Source of the DNA: Thozetella sp. PMI_491 | Lineage: Eukaryota > Ascomycota > Sordariomycetes > Chaetosphaeriales > Chaetosphaeriaceae | Direction of reading: 5' to 3' | Assembly (NCBI GenBank): GCA_021432635.1 | Contig: MU270085.1 | Span: 186,001-250,000 of the forward strand | Length of the DNA: 64,000 nucleotides | In this document: positions 22,952-34,408 of the stretch, piece after piece | How positions within the stretch are numbered: position 1 is the first letter of the stretch | Layout of the letters: every line of letters begins with the position of its first letter | Notes under the pieces: model-generated | The model's input: the letters and a program-made list of their open reading frames with translations, nothing else | What the model was told of the DNA's origin: nothing | The model's database searches: none | Translations under genes and position numbers: made by a program

Positions 22952-23628
22952 ATGTGCTTGCGTGAGTAACGGCCGTATCCGTCGTCTGCGTCTTGGATCT
23001 TGCGAGCTGACAGCACTCTTGTTTGCGTGTTCCAGCTACTGCCTTCCCGAATGGTGTAGCCACAGTAGTCAGTGATATGGGTTGGCGTGTCGCTTCGACA
23101 GACCCTCTCTTCTCCGCAACAAGCGGCGTAACTTGGACGAACCGTGCCAAGACGTGGTCCGTCGACCCTTTGAAAATTCCCACGACTCTTCGCGGAGGTT
23201 CCTCCATCTTCTGGCCAACTGACATCAACCTCGTCGCGCCATGGTTACGGGCGCGTGGCAAAGCCGGTGAGCTGGTCGCGATCAGTATCGACTCTGCCAA
23301 CGCCACAGAGGCCGCTGGTCTCAAGTCTCGGCTGGCCGGCCGCCGGCCATATCTCGACGATGAGCAGCGTCGTCTCTGCCACAAGCTCTTCCGGAGGGAC
23401 GGTGAGAAGCTCATCGAGGCTTTGGTGTCTGATGATATTGAATATCTTGCTAGTCGGTGTCTTGCTGCTTTGGCGACCGACGCGGCCGAAGCGGCTGTAA
23501 ACGCAACGGTGGCATCTTCCCGTACGACGCCGGGATCACGGCCCCTGGAGACTGGCACGTTATATAACGAGAATCGTTTTGTCACTGTTACTACAAAGCC
23601 GGCTTCGCCGGGGCCTTCTTCTGTCTAA
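22952..23628 (+). CDS. Hypothetical protein, C-terminal part clear, start uncertain
   Basis: The open frame from 23036 to 23628 looks coding: varied residues, a spliced upstream exon with a GTGAGT donor at 22962 and a TTCCAG acceptor at 23035. Joining ATG 22952-22961 to 23036-23628 gives 200 aa. Further possible 5' exons (about 22820-22880) also splice in frame, so the true start may be upstream and could overlap the chitinase end. There is no recognised domain. The middle is alanine- and arginine-rich and ends in a Thr/Ser/Pro tail. The opposite-strand frame over the same bases is compositionally poorer and is taken as a shadow. Confidence 0.4.
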
Positions 23629-23837
23629 ACGATTTATCGGATTTAAATATCAACACGAAGGAGAGTTGGCTATTTGGTAGAGGCTAGTGCGTACATCGAT
23701 GTCTTTACCTGCATCTGCGAAACTAGCTATGGGCAATAGAAGTAAACAACATATGAGTGGCATTGAAGTAAGAAGAAAAGAAGATCGCATCACCTATATC
23801 TCGCGCATTTGACTTGTTCGTATTAATGCACTATTCC

Positions 23838-25280
23838 CTATGAGCATCGCCCTATATTAAACGCCAAACGGCCCTCGGGAGTCTGCGCTGCTCTATTCCA
23901 CACTTCGTTGAGCTCACCTTCCACGCCATGCACTCCCACATGGACGATGCCAGACTCATTGAGCTTCCGCCAGCACTGCAAAATGGATACTAACTTTGGA
24001 TTATGGGTTGCGAAATACGGACAGGCGGTTGAGTGCGCGAACACGCTATCGTTGCTCGTGACACCAGACGCCTCCGCAGGTTGTGGTAGGATGAACACCA
24101 CCTCGTCTTGCCGACCGTTGTATCTTGGCATTATATAGAGTCCGGGCGTGTCGTTGAGCAGTGTATCTCTATGCATGTTCGGTATCTCTCGGTCTCGCCA
24201 TTGCCGAACGCGATCCTGCCCATCTCCAGTGCCGGGGAACAGCAGAACCGGTCGCTCTGACCACTCTAGCATCCGAGACTCGCAAGCTTCCATCCTGCGC
24301 TCGGCATCGTCAGCCTCAAGCAGTTCGTGCATGCGTTCTAGTGAGAAGCACCCAATGCCTGGTGCTATGCGAAGGGCGCGGTCTCGCGGCGCTCGCGCTT
24401 TGCACAAGAACTGGAACGCGAAACTGGGCGACCAACGCTGTTCTTCGTCCTCATCGACGTCCTCTGGCGGGAGCAGGAACGTGCCATAAAGCGTTTCTTG
24501 ATCTTCCAAGTCTTCCCGAGACAAAAGGAAGCGTCCATCCTCGTCTAAGTCCCAGGCATCTCTGATTTCGGATGGAAGGCGGCTTTCTACTGCGCTGAGT
24601 AGCCGGGACCACTCGTGCAATGCCGCCTGCAAGTCAGCCTCCGCGAACGGCTGTGTAAGAATGCATCCCTCGGGCTCTTCTGGGGCCTCCGGCTCTGGAG
24701 CAAGGCGGTACGTGCCCGCGCGCCACGCAGCTAAATAGTGTTGCAAGGCATCTGCGAGTGGCACCCATGCACCAGGCCGCGGGAGTGGCCAATGGCTACT
24801 ATCAAGAGCGGCCCAGTGTACAGAGCCAGACCCTAGGTCCATAAAGAGACCGCCCCACTGGGTGTCACCAATGCCATGGTACAGCAGCACGACATCAGAA
24901 GCTAGGCAATTCGGCACCGGGTCATCCGCGATGGGGAAGTGGGCATAGGCAACTAGGTGATCAGGGTGCGGGAAGCGGAGGTACGGTGTCAGCGATGGGT
25001 TGCGCACCACTCGATTTTCCTTTCTTGCTGCGCTCTCCACAAGATTGCCAGGTGAGGATGTGACCGCCGCAGTTGAGGTAGTTAGTTGGTATATGAAGTA
25101 GTCAGTCCCTTCGAGAAAGGTAACAAGGTCTCCATGTAGGCGAGATCGCAGTGCTATTGCTTCATCGCCAAACGCGGAGAAGAAGTTGCGTCGTAGGTGG
25201 CAATCGGGATGCAGATAAGGAGAGGCTGCATGGATGGCTGCGATTTCATTGTGCAAAAAGATGCACGTAGCGATATCCAT
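23838..25280 (-). CDS. Conserved-looking hypothetical protein, 480 aa, intronless
   Basis: One uninterrupted frame runs from ATG 25280 to TAG 23838. There is no signal peptide and no membrane segment. The sequence is rich in Trp, Leu and acidic residues, with a Glu/Pro stretch (PEPEAPEEPEG) and an acidic run (EDVDEDEEQ) in the middle. A VVLLYHGIGDTQWGG...DLGSGSVHW segment resembles the SMI1/KNR4-like proteins of fungi only loosely, so no function is assigned. The long frame, normal codon use and clean ends make it a real gene. Confidence 0.75.
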   Translation of the reverse strand: MDIATCIFLHNEIAAIHAASPYLHPDCHLRRNFFSAFGDEAIALRSRLHGDLVTFLEGTDYFIYQLTTSTAAVTSSPGNLVESAARKENRVVRNPSLTPYLRFPHPDHLVAYAHFPIADDPVPNCLASDVVLLYHGIGDTQWGGLFMDLGSGSVHWAALDSSHWPLPRPGAWVPLADALQHYLAAWRAGTYRLAPEPEAPEEPEGCILTQPFAEADLQAALHEWSRLLSAVESRLPSEIRDAWDLDEDGRFLLSREDLEDQETLYGTFLLPPEDVDEDEEQRWSPSFAFQFLCKARAPRDRALRIAPGIGCFSLERMHELLEADDAERRMEACESRMLEWSERPVLLFPGTGDGQDRVRQWRDREIPNMHRDTLLNDTPGLYIMPRYNGRQDEVVFILPQPAEASGVTSNDSVFAHSTACPYFATHNPKLVSILQCWRKLNESGIVHVGVHGVEGELNEVWNRAAQTPEGRLAFNIGRCS

Positions 25281-25734
25281 GGTCCCAGTAGGGGGAGATT
25301 AAGAGTAGTTGCGAGTTGCGTGACCAGATGGACCAGAGTGCAAAGTTGTTGCTACCAAGTCTATAGATATGTGAACAAATTTATCCGACAGAGAGACTGT
25401 TGAAAAAGGGGGGGGCGACAACTAGTGCTTATAGGCTGCGTTGCAAGCCTTTCATGTTACTAAGCCCCATGTGATAGTGTGGAATAGATATTTACCCGAG
25501 ACAACATAAATCACACCCTCTCTCTATGCTGTGCAATGCTCGTGGGTCATGTGGACCATACGTTTTCAACTATACTAGTAATCTGTGTCACTAGATGATA
25601 GGTCCTCTATACCTGGGATCTGATGTGGACGAGACTCCATCGGGTTCACTTTTCAAAATTCGGGTTCTGCCCTGATAGGCTGTTTCTCTATGCGGATTTG
25701 GACATGTTGAAATGAGTCTACCTCAAACTAACCT
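25281..25734. other. Intergenic between two minus-strand genes
   Basis: This is the promoter side of the 480-aa gene and the 3' side of the deaminase gene. A G-rich run (about 25409-25416) is the only notable tract. Confidence 0.45.
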
Positions 25735-26766
25735 CTAACCCGAATAATTATCTACCCTGTTAATCAACTCCATCTTTCTCTCGTCAGATAGAAAGCTGGC
25801 ATTGATGGAATTGCGAGCCAGCCCCTTCATTTCCTCGAGACCCAGATGGTAGGATTCGCTAGCCAATGCATACTCGCCCAGACAAGAGCACCCAAACATA
25901 GTCGGGTCATCAGAGTTCAGAGTACAGAGCATTCCCCTTTGGAGATATTGAGGCAAGGGGTGGACCTCAACGGACGGACAACAGCCCGTTAGGATGTTTG
26001 AGGTAATGTTAATCTCTACTGGGATTTGCCGCTTTGCCAGTATATCCATGAGCTCCTCGTCATGCTGAGCCGCCAAGCCGTGACCGATCCTTTCCACATC
26101 CATTGCTAAGGCTTCGCGTATCTGTAGGGGTCCTTTAATGGGCCCGGTAGTTTCCCCGACGTGAGCTGTGAGCCTCAGTCCCGCTTCCTTGGCCTTTCGG
26201 TAGGGGTCACGGAACCATTCAATAGGGTTGTCGGTCTCGTTACCACCGATCCCGACGCCGACGATGGTGGGAAACCGCTCTCTGAGCTCAGCAGCCATGC
26301 GGAACACGACACCAGTCGCTTCAACCCCCAAACTCCGACTTGCATCGGCGATCCAGAAGATGGATGGTCCCCCGAGCTCGCGCTCTATCTGGAGCCTCGC
26401 GCCTTCCACCGCATTCATCACATCCTCCACTTTGAGGTGAGGTCTGAAGTGGAGGATATTACCCCAAGCGATGTACACTTCGGCATGGACGACACCCTGC
26501 TCATGCAGATTCTGCATCATTGCTCGCGCGATAAGAGAATAGTCCTCTGGTGTCTGCAGGTGATCGTTCAAGAGCCTAAAAATGCTCAAAAAGTGAGGGA
26601 AGTCCTTGTAGCTATACAGCGCCCGGGCTTCTTCGAGAGTGAAGGGCGTCTTGTCATGGCGCTGAGAGAGGGTCACCAACGTCTCCGGGGTGATGGTCCC
26701 TTCGAGGTGAAGATGTATTTCAGCTTTCGGAAGACCCCTCAGCCACCCTCTCTTTGTCTCAGTCAT
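25735..26766 (-). CDS. Adenosine/adenine deaminase-family aminohydrolase
   Basis: A single 343-aa frame starts at ATG 26766. Metal-dependent amidohydrolase landmarks occur in order: PKAEIHLHLEG (two metal-binding His, ~14-24), LTAHVGE (metal His and catalytic Glu), RIGHGL (catalytic His) and NSDDPTMFG (metal Asp). The length and the HLHLEG start fit fungal adenine deaminase (Aah1-like) and adenosine deaminase-like proteins. These remove the 6-amino group of adenine or adenosine (or of N6-modified nucleotides) in the cytosol. All catalytic residues are present. Which purine it uses cannot be told from these motifs. It has no intron. Confidence 0.9.
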   Translation of the reverse strand: MTETKRGWLRGLPKAEIHLHLEGTITPETLVTLSQRHDKTPFTLEEARALYSYKDFPHFLSIFRLLNDHLQTPEDYSLIARAMMQNLHEQGVVHAEVYIAWGNILHFRPHLKVEDVMNAVEGARLQIERELGGPSIFWIADASRSLGVEATGVVFRMAAELRERFPTIVGVGIGGNETDNPIEWFRDPYRKAKEAGLRLTAHVGETTGPIKGPLQIREALAMDVERIGHGLAAQHDEELMDILAKRQIPVEINITSNILTGCCPSVEVHPLPQYLQRGMLCTLNSDDPTMFGCSCLGEYALASESYHLGLEEMKGLARNSINASFLSDERKMELINRVDNYSG

Positions 26767-27160
26767 CTTTCAGTTGTGGTTGGGGCAAGTCTATTGATCG
26801 ATTTTTGGATCTTGCGCCGTTTTCTTTAGCGATCAATCGTCCCGGCCACACTTCTGAGCCAGCCATGTCAGCCTGATACAACATAAAGTATTCCTCGGGT
26901 AGCGAACGAGCGTGGGTAGGGAGGATGACTAATACTACCTAGCTGTGCAAAAGCGTGGCGGTGCACGAATCCGCCAAGAGTATGTGCCGCAAAGTAGGTA
27001 AAAAGGAGCGGATAGCTTAGAAGAAAACTGGCCGGGAAAAAAGAGAAAAAAAAAAGGAGCTATTTGTCTCGTATTTCCTCCGATCTCTGGGGTGATTCGT
27101 TAAATGTCTTAAAATAGAAAGTAGTCTATCACAAGCAATAGTGGATATTCTGGTTATAAC
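26767..27160. other. Intergenic, purine-rich
   Basis: This is the promoter side of the deaminase gene. It includes an A/G-rich tract (about 27032-27060). No gene is seen. Confidence 0.45.
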
Positions 27161-28076
27161 CTAAACTAATTTTTCTTCGCAAGTCTTCAATATTCCAGAT
27201 CCTCTCTTTTGCTCCAGTCTTAAGCTGTGTACTTCGTTCAGCTGCCGTCGCCTTTTCCTTTCCAATCTTACCTTGTCAATGCCAGCTGCTAGAACCTCTT
27301 GCTGCTTTTGTACTATGTCGGCTTGTTTCTTCATCGCTGCCTTCCATATACCTCTCTTTTCTTCAAGTATCTTTTTCTGCTCCCGAACCCACTCTTGCCG
27401 GTTCTCTCGCATCTTAATATCCTAGGTTGTCTCAGAAAGTCGTTTCTTTGCCTCCTCTTGGACCCAATCCTGCCAGGCCCCCGATCAGCCGAGGCAAGTC
27501 TCGCTTCCTTCGTTCGAAGTTTATGGTCCTTTCCATCCAGTTGCATCCGAGTGCTTTCAAACCACTGCTGAAGCTCTTCCCTGTGGTTTTCCAATGCCAC
27601 TTGCGATTTCCTGACTGTCGATAAACTTTTATTTAGTTCAGCTTTGTCCACGTTTAGTACTGACTACTGGAGGCTAGGCTCATTGTCGGTTCCCCAAGCC
27701 GGTACCCGTCTCGTTACCAATCCCCATAACAACTTTTCTTTCCGGTTCGACGACTCCCGGCTGAGAAAATTAAGCAATAACTCCGCTTTCTTTCAGTTTA
27801 GGGCGTCTCTCAAGCTCAACCACCCTCCGCTCCAGGGCCTCCATACCGGCGAATCTTTCTTGGTGATCTCTGAATTCTGCTTCAAGCTCAGATCTTCTTC
27901 GTTCTGGATCGCCTCCAGCTTTTTCCTTTTCTCTTCAGTCTCTCTCTCTCCAGTTCTTCCTGTCTCTTCTTCAAGTTAGCCTCTTGTTGGCTGTCGATGG
28001 CTTGATTGTCCACAACGCGACTTAGTGTGTCGAGTTTGTAGTCGCTACGAGACTTGACCATCCCCTCCTCCTTCAA
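27161..28076 (-). pseudogene. Broken coiled-coil ORF region
   Basis: Three minus-strand frames encode pieces of one Lys/Glu/Arg/Gln-rich, coiled-coil-like protein: 28076-27888 (NLKKRQEELERERLKRK), 27651-27331 (LENHREELQQWFESTR) and 27412-27161 (EQKKILEEKRGIWKAAMKKQ). The frame changes between them are not separated by recognisable GT-AG introns, and stops interrupt each frame. The upstream end abuts a truncated 5S sequence at 28077. This looks like a decayed gene, possibly part of a dispersed element. No domain is recognised. Confidence 0.5.
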
Positions 28077-28130
28077 ACATACAACACAGGGTATTCACGA
28101 GTCGTCACCAACCCTGCCACTAATCTAGTT
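28077..28130 (-). pseudogene. Truncated 5S rRNA copy (3' half)
   Basis: The first ~54 nt, read on the minus strand toward 28077, match the 3' half of the intact 5S genes (ending TGTTGTATGT) with roughly ten or more differences. The 5' half is missing. Confidence 0.8.
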
Positions 28131-28192
28131 CTTAAAAAAATTGTGTATCGGCTTTATGGAGGCACAGAAGGGTGGGACCCAGGCACCATTGT

Positions 28193-28239
28193 ATTATTAG
28201 TTGGGTCGGCGACGACCAGCGATTACCCGGTGTTGTATA
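28193..28239 (+). pseudogene. Truncated 5S rRNA copy (3' part), opposite orientation
   Basis: The plus strand contains TTAGTTGGGTCGG, GACGACCAGCGA and CCCGGTGTTGTAT, matching the 3' end of the 5S gene. Its 5' half is absent. It forms an inverted pair with 28077-28130, with the truncated 5' ends facing each other across about 60 bp. Confidence 0.8.
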
Positions 28240-28532
28240 TTTTGGGACGACATTTTTACGTTGAATTCACGACGGTTAATTTCCAATTTTCGTGAGCTCT
28301 AGAAGCAATCTGTTTGGAATAGATATGCCCACTACTGTGTTTAAGAAAAGAAGGACAGTAGACAAATTGCCGCCACATATTTGAGTTATGCTAGCTGCTA
28401 ATTCCTTAGGTCTCCTTGACCCTAGGGTCGTTAACTAGAGCTTAACATGTAGTGTGATGCTTGTTCTAGGAACCAGAACTATGCTCCGTAGCCAGAACGT
28501 CGATGAAAAAGCCTCATTCCCTTTAATCGGCA
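28240..28532. other. Short intergenic region
   Basis: Nothing recognised; this is the 3' flank of the CorA-like gene. Confidence 0.4.
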
Positions 28533-30699
28533 TTAGACCATCTGTGTTGGAGGCACCGTCCATATTGGCAGTAGCATCCGTCTCAGAGATGGGATCCGTG
28601 CCGGCCGATCTGAGCTCCAAGTTTTTCTGCTCTGCCCATCATCGGTCGGCCCACCATTGTGTGGAGGGTTTAAATGCTTTTCTCGGAGATATGAGGTGAC
28701 CCAACGCCACAGCATCCTACTGCACCAACCCCAGTCATACATGCCGATGAAATAGAGTACTGCAAATAGGACGGCCAGTCCGACGAACGCGCCTGGACTG
28801 GGTGTGACTGGAAAGACGGCGTTTACGTTAGGAATGCTGAGGACAGACGAGGCAAGCGCGATGGGTATGAGTATCTGGGAGTTGGTCAACGATTGAAAGG
28901 GAGGTGGACAAGATCGAGCACTGAGCATACTGCCTGTGGCCTTGCAAAATTGTTGTTCTTTTCCGCTGTGTCCTGTCCCTTAAGACGTAAACTGGACTCA
29001 AACTGGCAGATTCAGTATTTCGACAAGAACGCATCGCGCTGGTAGTGGACAAGGACCTACCTCTGCAGATACCCTGAGACACCGTTCATCGAGATGGCGT
29101 AGTTCCTGTCCGAGGCCTTCGAGACGGCTTATGTGGCCTTGAATTGCCTGAACTGAGGCATCAAATTCAGGCAAGACCTCCTTTTTCCTCCTGTCAGAGA
29201 AGTGCTGAATGCCCTGGATTTCGAATTGCTTCCACGCAGTAATTGTCCGAGTCAACTGGTATTCCAAATCCCCAATAAGGTTCCGTACTTCGATAGTCCA
29301 AAGAGGACAGTCCATAGCATACATCACTGGGTGTTTCGCAGCCTATAGTCAACGTCAATGGTCGCCGCCCGAATGCTCTATTGACAAATATTTGGTTGAT
29401 GATAGTTGAATATATTGATATTTGAACTCTTAACTTCCAGAGAAAGGTTGTAGAGAGACTGAGGGGACGATAGTATAAACCTACTAGATTCTCAACGCCA
29501 ACCTGCAAACAATTGACTACGGCATCCCACTCTCCTAGGGCTAGGCTGAATCGGCTCTCGGAAACTTTGATATAAAACGCTCGCGGCGACAACTGCAAGC
29601 TGTCCTCGTCGATCTCCCCGGCGAAGAAAGGGTTCTTGCAGAAACCGTTTTCCCGCGCCTCAGCAACAGCCTCGATACTTCCTTGGCTGTATTCGCCGTC
29701 GATGAAGGTGTCGTTCAATAACAAAGCCTCCCATCTCAGGTCGTGTACCCCTGTCACTAGTAGTGATACATGGGATTCGTATAGATAGTACACCGCCGAG
29801 GGATCCGTAGAGCATTGCCCAAGGAAGGGCAATGCTCTGTATTTCCTTAGCGGTGGCCCGTGTGGCCGTCCATCCTTCGAACGCGGGTCTGTGGTTGGGA
29901 ATGGAGAGGACCGCAAGACGTAATACGGGATGCTGAGGTGCATCTGAAATGAATCGTGTCCGCGGGTTGTAACCTCAGCCACGACGGAGGCCTTGAAAGC
30001 TAGGTGTTGGTAGATAACGGCTAGAGTCGGGAGCGCCTGCCTGGACATGGCTGCCAACAGCAGTGCCCATGCAGCTTCGGGGGTCAAGTTAGTGATGTAG
30101 CTATCCTGGAGGTCAGCAATTCCTGAGAAGAATTTTCTTTCAATAGATCAACGAACGTCTGGCGTTGCTCGGGGTCTCGTGTAGAAGATAGTCCTGGCAG
30201 CTGATCGGAAAGGGACCCCGTATCTCCATCCGCTATGCCCCTTTCGTCTTTGGCGAGGGAGACAGCCTTCCTATATTTCTAGTTCCCAGTCAGCCACGTC
30301 TGGTGCCCCAAATCTTTAGCACGAGGAATGGCGTACGTTCTGCAGCAGCCTACGATGCAATTGAGATGCATTAAGGCCACCTTCAACTGGAAAAGGAGAG
30401 CCGAGATGGGTGATAGTCATGTCATCCAGTAGTGCCAGGGTCATTCCATTCCGAAAGCTCTCCTCTTTTAGCAAGGTTTCCAGATTGGTGCACGAGCAGA
30501 AGTTGCGGACCGTATCAGCAAGATAGAAGTTTGACTTTTCGGCTTCGGTAATAAACGCAAATATATCTCCATGGGCCTCCCACTTGCCCATAATAGCGGA
30601 TTCGTTTATCTCTTGGAGTCTGATGCCGTTCCTACGACTACCGAATTTGTCTTTCCATTTTGATGTCGTCCGGCCGCGAGACCTCTTGGCCTTCACCAT
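28533..30699 (-). CDS. Fungal CorA-like / conserved hypothetical membrane protein
   Basis: This is a multi-exon minus-strand gene. In-frame ATG 30699 opens the first exon, which ends at a GTACGC donor near 30342. A long central exon (about 30087-29495) contains YYLYESHVSLLVTGVHDLRWEALLLN and GEWDAVVNCLQ, the pattern of a widespread fungal hypothetical family. A GTAGGT donor then leads to an exon (about 29340-29060) with PLWTIEVRNLI and a helical/coiled stretch. The last exon (to 28533) has two hydrophobic segments, around SQILIPIALASSVLSI and GAFVGLAVLFAVLYFIGMY. The helical stalk plus two C-terminal membrane helices recall CorA-type Mg channels, but the GMN motif is not evident. The join near 30120-30160 is uncertain and could be a frameshift. 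Confidence 0.55.
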
Positions 30700-30734
30700 G
30701 TGCGTAGGCTCCGTTTTCCAGCGCTCAATCGCAT

Positions 30735-32666
30735 GCAATTAGGTGCCCTAATGGCGCAGAGCTGCAATGTCACGTGTATACCCACAAAGCGGGCGGTAGA
30801 GTACTCTGAATAATGTAGCACAACACCTTCGATCACTAGCCGACATTCCAACGACTACGTATGTATTGTGTTCCTAGCCAGTGTATAGAACATCAGCACT
30901 AAGAGAACCAGTGGAGCAACGAAAACCAGGGAGGGGTATGCGTCGATGTCGGATTTGTCTTTGCGATCGAGAATATCAGGTTGGTTGGCCCTTGTTGTCA
31001 GTGCGCGGTTAGTTGGTATGGAGATGATGTTAACATTACGGTCAGAGATCCAGAGCGGACGATTTGGACTACCCAAATATACCTCGATGCCTCTGCTAAG
31101 AAGGACACATCTTTGCGTCACCCCAACTAATTCCGTCCCTTGGCCAAGTTTCGGTAACGATTGGGCAGTAGGCGAACACCTAGACGCTCATTCCGCCTTG
31201 CTTCCGCCTCGAATCTGCCTTCGGGAAGAAGCGATTGGCAGAGACGAAGCCTCGGTCGATGCCCAATGCGTCTCATTAGGCGGCATCAAATATGGTAGCT
31301 CGACATCGTATTATTGGCTAGGGCAGACGGCTCACTGTCAATAGGCTCCAAAGCGGAGGTTTGTGTGGCTGTGGACCTGTGTAAGGCCGCCCTACTATCG
31401 AGTCAACCCATGCTAACCAACAGTGTTGTTGCGCGTTGTCTGGAATTCATATCAACGCCCCGTCATGCCCCTCTTGCGAAGTGACACGTTGCGCGAATTG
31501 TATCGTTCGAAAGGTACAAACGAGGTAGACGTGGCAGCAAAAGCCCGGATGGAATATGCACTTTGGGCTCCGTTGGGTCGAGAGTCATCGGCATCGGTGT
31601 GGCAGTGTTGAGGGCCGAGGCAGTGGGCAGGATGAAGCGGGAGGCGCTGCTCGGCTCGAGTTGGAGGTCTAGGCGATCACGATGGGATGCGTAGGTGGTG
31701 TCGAAAAGATTGCTCGAGAGAGTTAGCACACTTCTGCTCTGAACTTAGGGCTCTGGTTGCCTGCCTCAGCGTTGCAGTCATGAAGATGCAGCGAACCAAT
31801 GGTGCTTTGGGGATGGTGACAGGTAACAGACTTGAGGCCACAAGGATATAACAGCATGGTGGTTTACCGGCCGAAGAGCAAGGAAAGTGCGCGAGGCAAG
31901 AACAAGAGGCAGTGTATTTCTTGGTTGACTTGCGCGCACGAGGCGGCAAGGAAACACACTGCGGACAAACTTGGAGAGCCACCACGAAAAGGAAAGGGGG
32001 GTGGGAAGAAGGTTCATGAAGGAAAAAGGCCGCTAACTTGTAGCGCACTATCAATCAAATTTGGGTGGGAAAGCAGCGGCAAACATCCGAAATTGCTGGC
32101 GCATATGCGTGTGATGTGTTTTTGGCCTCAGTCCCCAGTCACCACCAGAACGCGTCGTAGAGAGATGGACCTTGCAAAGTTTGCTCACCGGTGCTGTCGA
32201 GATAGTTGCTTTGCGCCCGATGTAGGAGCTGACCACCGGGCTTGAAAAAGCAATGAGTCAAGAAATGGGATAATCGGCTACCACTTGGTAGTGGCCATAG
32301 GGATGGAGAAGAAAAGTCGCCAGAACCGCACAGGTCGCCCAACTTTGGCGGGAGATGAGTTCAGCTAATCTTTTGGGTCCTTTACACCTTTTTTCAAGGC
32401 CGTCACGTGAAATTTGAGCCGACCGTAGCCGCCCTCGCAAAGCACGTGAGCAGGAAGCGGTTGATGGTTTCAGAAGCCCAGTGCATTCGTCCACGTCTGT
32501 TGCGAGTAATAAATATATCAAGAGTGACAAGTCACGTCGAAAACAGAGCTCCATGAAGCCTCACACACATAGAACATGAGCTCTAAGCCCAGAATAGCCT
32601 AGCACAACCAGAAAACTCCGCTAACTATTAAATCTAAATAAAGTGTTAAAAAAAAACCAAAAAAAA
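30735..32666. other. Long region without a supportable gene
   Basis: Short frames occur on both strands. One at 31121-30855 (-) has a hydrophobic C-terminal segment, and those at 31463-32554 (-) have no motif. None joins into a convincing gene by splice signals. Poly-A tracts at 32648-32667 belong to the terminator of the following 5S gene. Confidence 0.4.
32648..32666 (-). terminator. Pol III T-run terminator of the second 5S gene
   Basis: Two T-runs of eight or more on the minus strand directly follow the 5S 3' end, separated by GG. Confidence 0.8.
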
Positions 32667-32785
32667 ACATACAACACCGGGTATTCGCTGGTCGTCACCG
32701 ACCCAACTACTAATCCAGCTCTCACTGGCTTATCTAGGGGAGAGCGGACGGGATCCCGAGTTCTCCAGTGGATATGGTCGTATGT
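32667..32785 (-). rRNA. 5S ribosomal RNA gene (second copy)
   Basis: This 119-nt sequence is identical to the 5S gene at 7579-7697, on the same strand. It is followed on the minus strand by T8 and, after two bases, another T-run, giving a strong Pol III terminator. Flanking sequence differs from the first copy, so only the gene body is shared. Confidence 0.95.
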
Positions 32786-34408
32786 GTTAGACTGTGATTG
32801 TTCGTCTCATTATATAGGTACAGTAGGTAACAAAATTAATTGCTAAGCTTTTCTTTAGCGAGGGAGCCGAAGACTACAAAATGAAGTCATTAATTTGTCG
32901 CTAGCCTTTGCCGGGTCTAGTAGGTATATGCTTCCGAACATGCTGCTCAACGCCACATAATCTTCGAAAGAGGATCAACGGGTAATATCTCTATATCTTC
33001 GAACTATCACCGCATCTCACTCAGTCTTGGCAATTTGGTGTCGTCTTTAGCTCTGCCAAGTTCTATGTGACTGTGGCCAAAATCGAGCACCAGCAACCTC
33101 CAAGCCGAACTCCGTACAAAGCCAGTTTGCTCAAGACTGATGCTTCCGGTCTTACCCACATCTGATTGCATTGTCTGTGGCAACCGTCAGGCCCTATCAC
33201 GCGATCTTCTAGCCCCAGCCGGAACGCTCTAATTACAAGATGGATCGCTACACCTGTCGTGACTAGGGCTGTCCTGGATTTGCTCTCCGTACTCATGAGC
33301 GGCGAAAATAGGAGGCAAGCTCTCGTAGGGGATGCATCTTGTAATGTCTCACCGGCTTACCAACCCTTAAGAAACTAGCAAGGGACGGCATATGAGGCTC
33401 TGGCTTCCTAACGCGATTGATCCTAGGTGAGATGATCGGGCTCGGCATGCTAATTACATCTGTAAGTTCTCCTCTGACCCATCTCAGGCAGTGAGGTCAC
33501 CAACGGGGCGAACTCATCCTCATTTACGTCTTTCTCCCAAATCGGCCTATATCCGAATGCGTAGCTTAATTACAGGTCAGGCGGTAGAGCCTGAGTCTAG
33601 CCTGTTCAAGGCCGGCAACTGACTGCTTTACCTTCAATCTTAAATCCTACGCGGTGCATAATCTCCACAGGGCAAGCCTTAATCGACTAGGTACATTTGC
33701 TGTGTAGGCAACCGGCTCTCCTAAGTCGACAGAATAGGCAACAGATGATATGCGCAAAAGTTTTGCCCAGCCGACTGGCCGCCGAGGGTCCGCCCGAGGA
33801 CCCGCGCGCGGTGCCTCGTGGTGAACAGGAGCTCTGCGAAGGAGGGGATTGACTAAGACGCATGTCTATGCAGGTGATGTCTGCTATACCCACCGAAGCA
33901 CCCGGGAAACAAAACGGACAAGGAGGACCAGATCTCGATCCAAATGCAAATGCAGTTTAGTATACTACAGTAGAGCTTAATTACTAGTAGGGACATTTGG
34001 CGATCGACTCTTTCAACGCAAGCTAGATATGGTAGGTAATAAGCATTTCCTGTGGACCTAGCAGGGTTCATACGTAGCTCGGTAGCTCCAATGGCGGCGA
34101 GCACTAATAATAGAGTGTGTTGAAACTGCTGAGCGCAGAGTGGAGGCAGGGGCCTCCCAACCAAGGATCCAAACGTGTCAGGCTATGTCAGACTAGCCTC
34201 ATCCTCTAGACGGCCAGTAGCCATACACGTATCTAGTGTGATCACAACCAGTGAGATTCGTGTTGTTGCTTGGAAAAAGGGAATCCTTAAAAAAAAAATT
34301 GTATAAAATTGAGGCAGGCCGCGATCCCACCCTGCTAAGAGCTACCGACACATCTTCCTTACTCTACATCTTCTAACCAGCGGCCAGCTGCCAGCTACGA
34401 CCCCAGTC
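32786..34408. other. Intergenic with promoter of the sialidase-fold gene at its end
   Basis: No convincing frames occur between 32786 and 34250. The final part holds a TATA box (see next entry). Confidence 0.45.
34302..34307 (+). promoter_or_regulatory. TATA box of the Asp-box glycosidase gene
   Basis: TATAAA occurs about 105 bp before the ATG at 34409, directly after an A-run, and a pyrimidine-rich leader follows. Spacing fits a core promoter with a leader of about 70 nt. Confidence 0.55.

Noticed and set aside
22932-23585. Long minus-strand open frame (217 codons)
   Set aside because: Its translation is Ala/Arg/Ser-rich with no motif, and it lies over a plus-strand frame with better composition and splice signals.
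26161-26829. 222-codon plus-strand frame opposite the deaminase gene
   Set aside because: It is the antisense of a gene with complete catalytic motifs.
30855-31121. Minus-strand frame with a hydrophobic C-terminal segment
   Set aside because: Short, no recognisable family, no splice partners, so not called as a gene.
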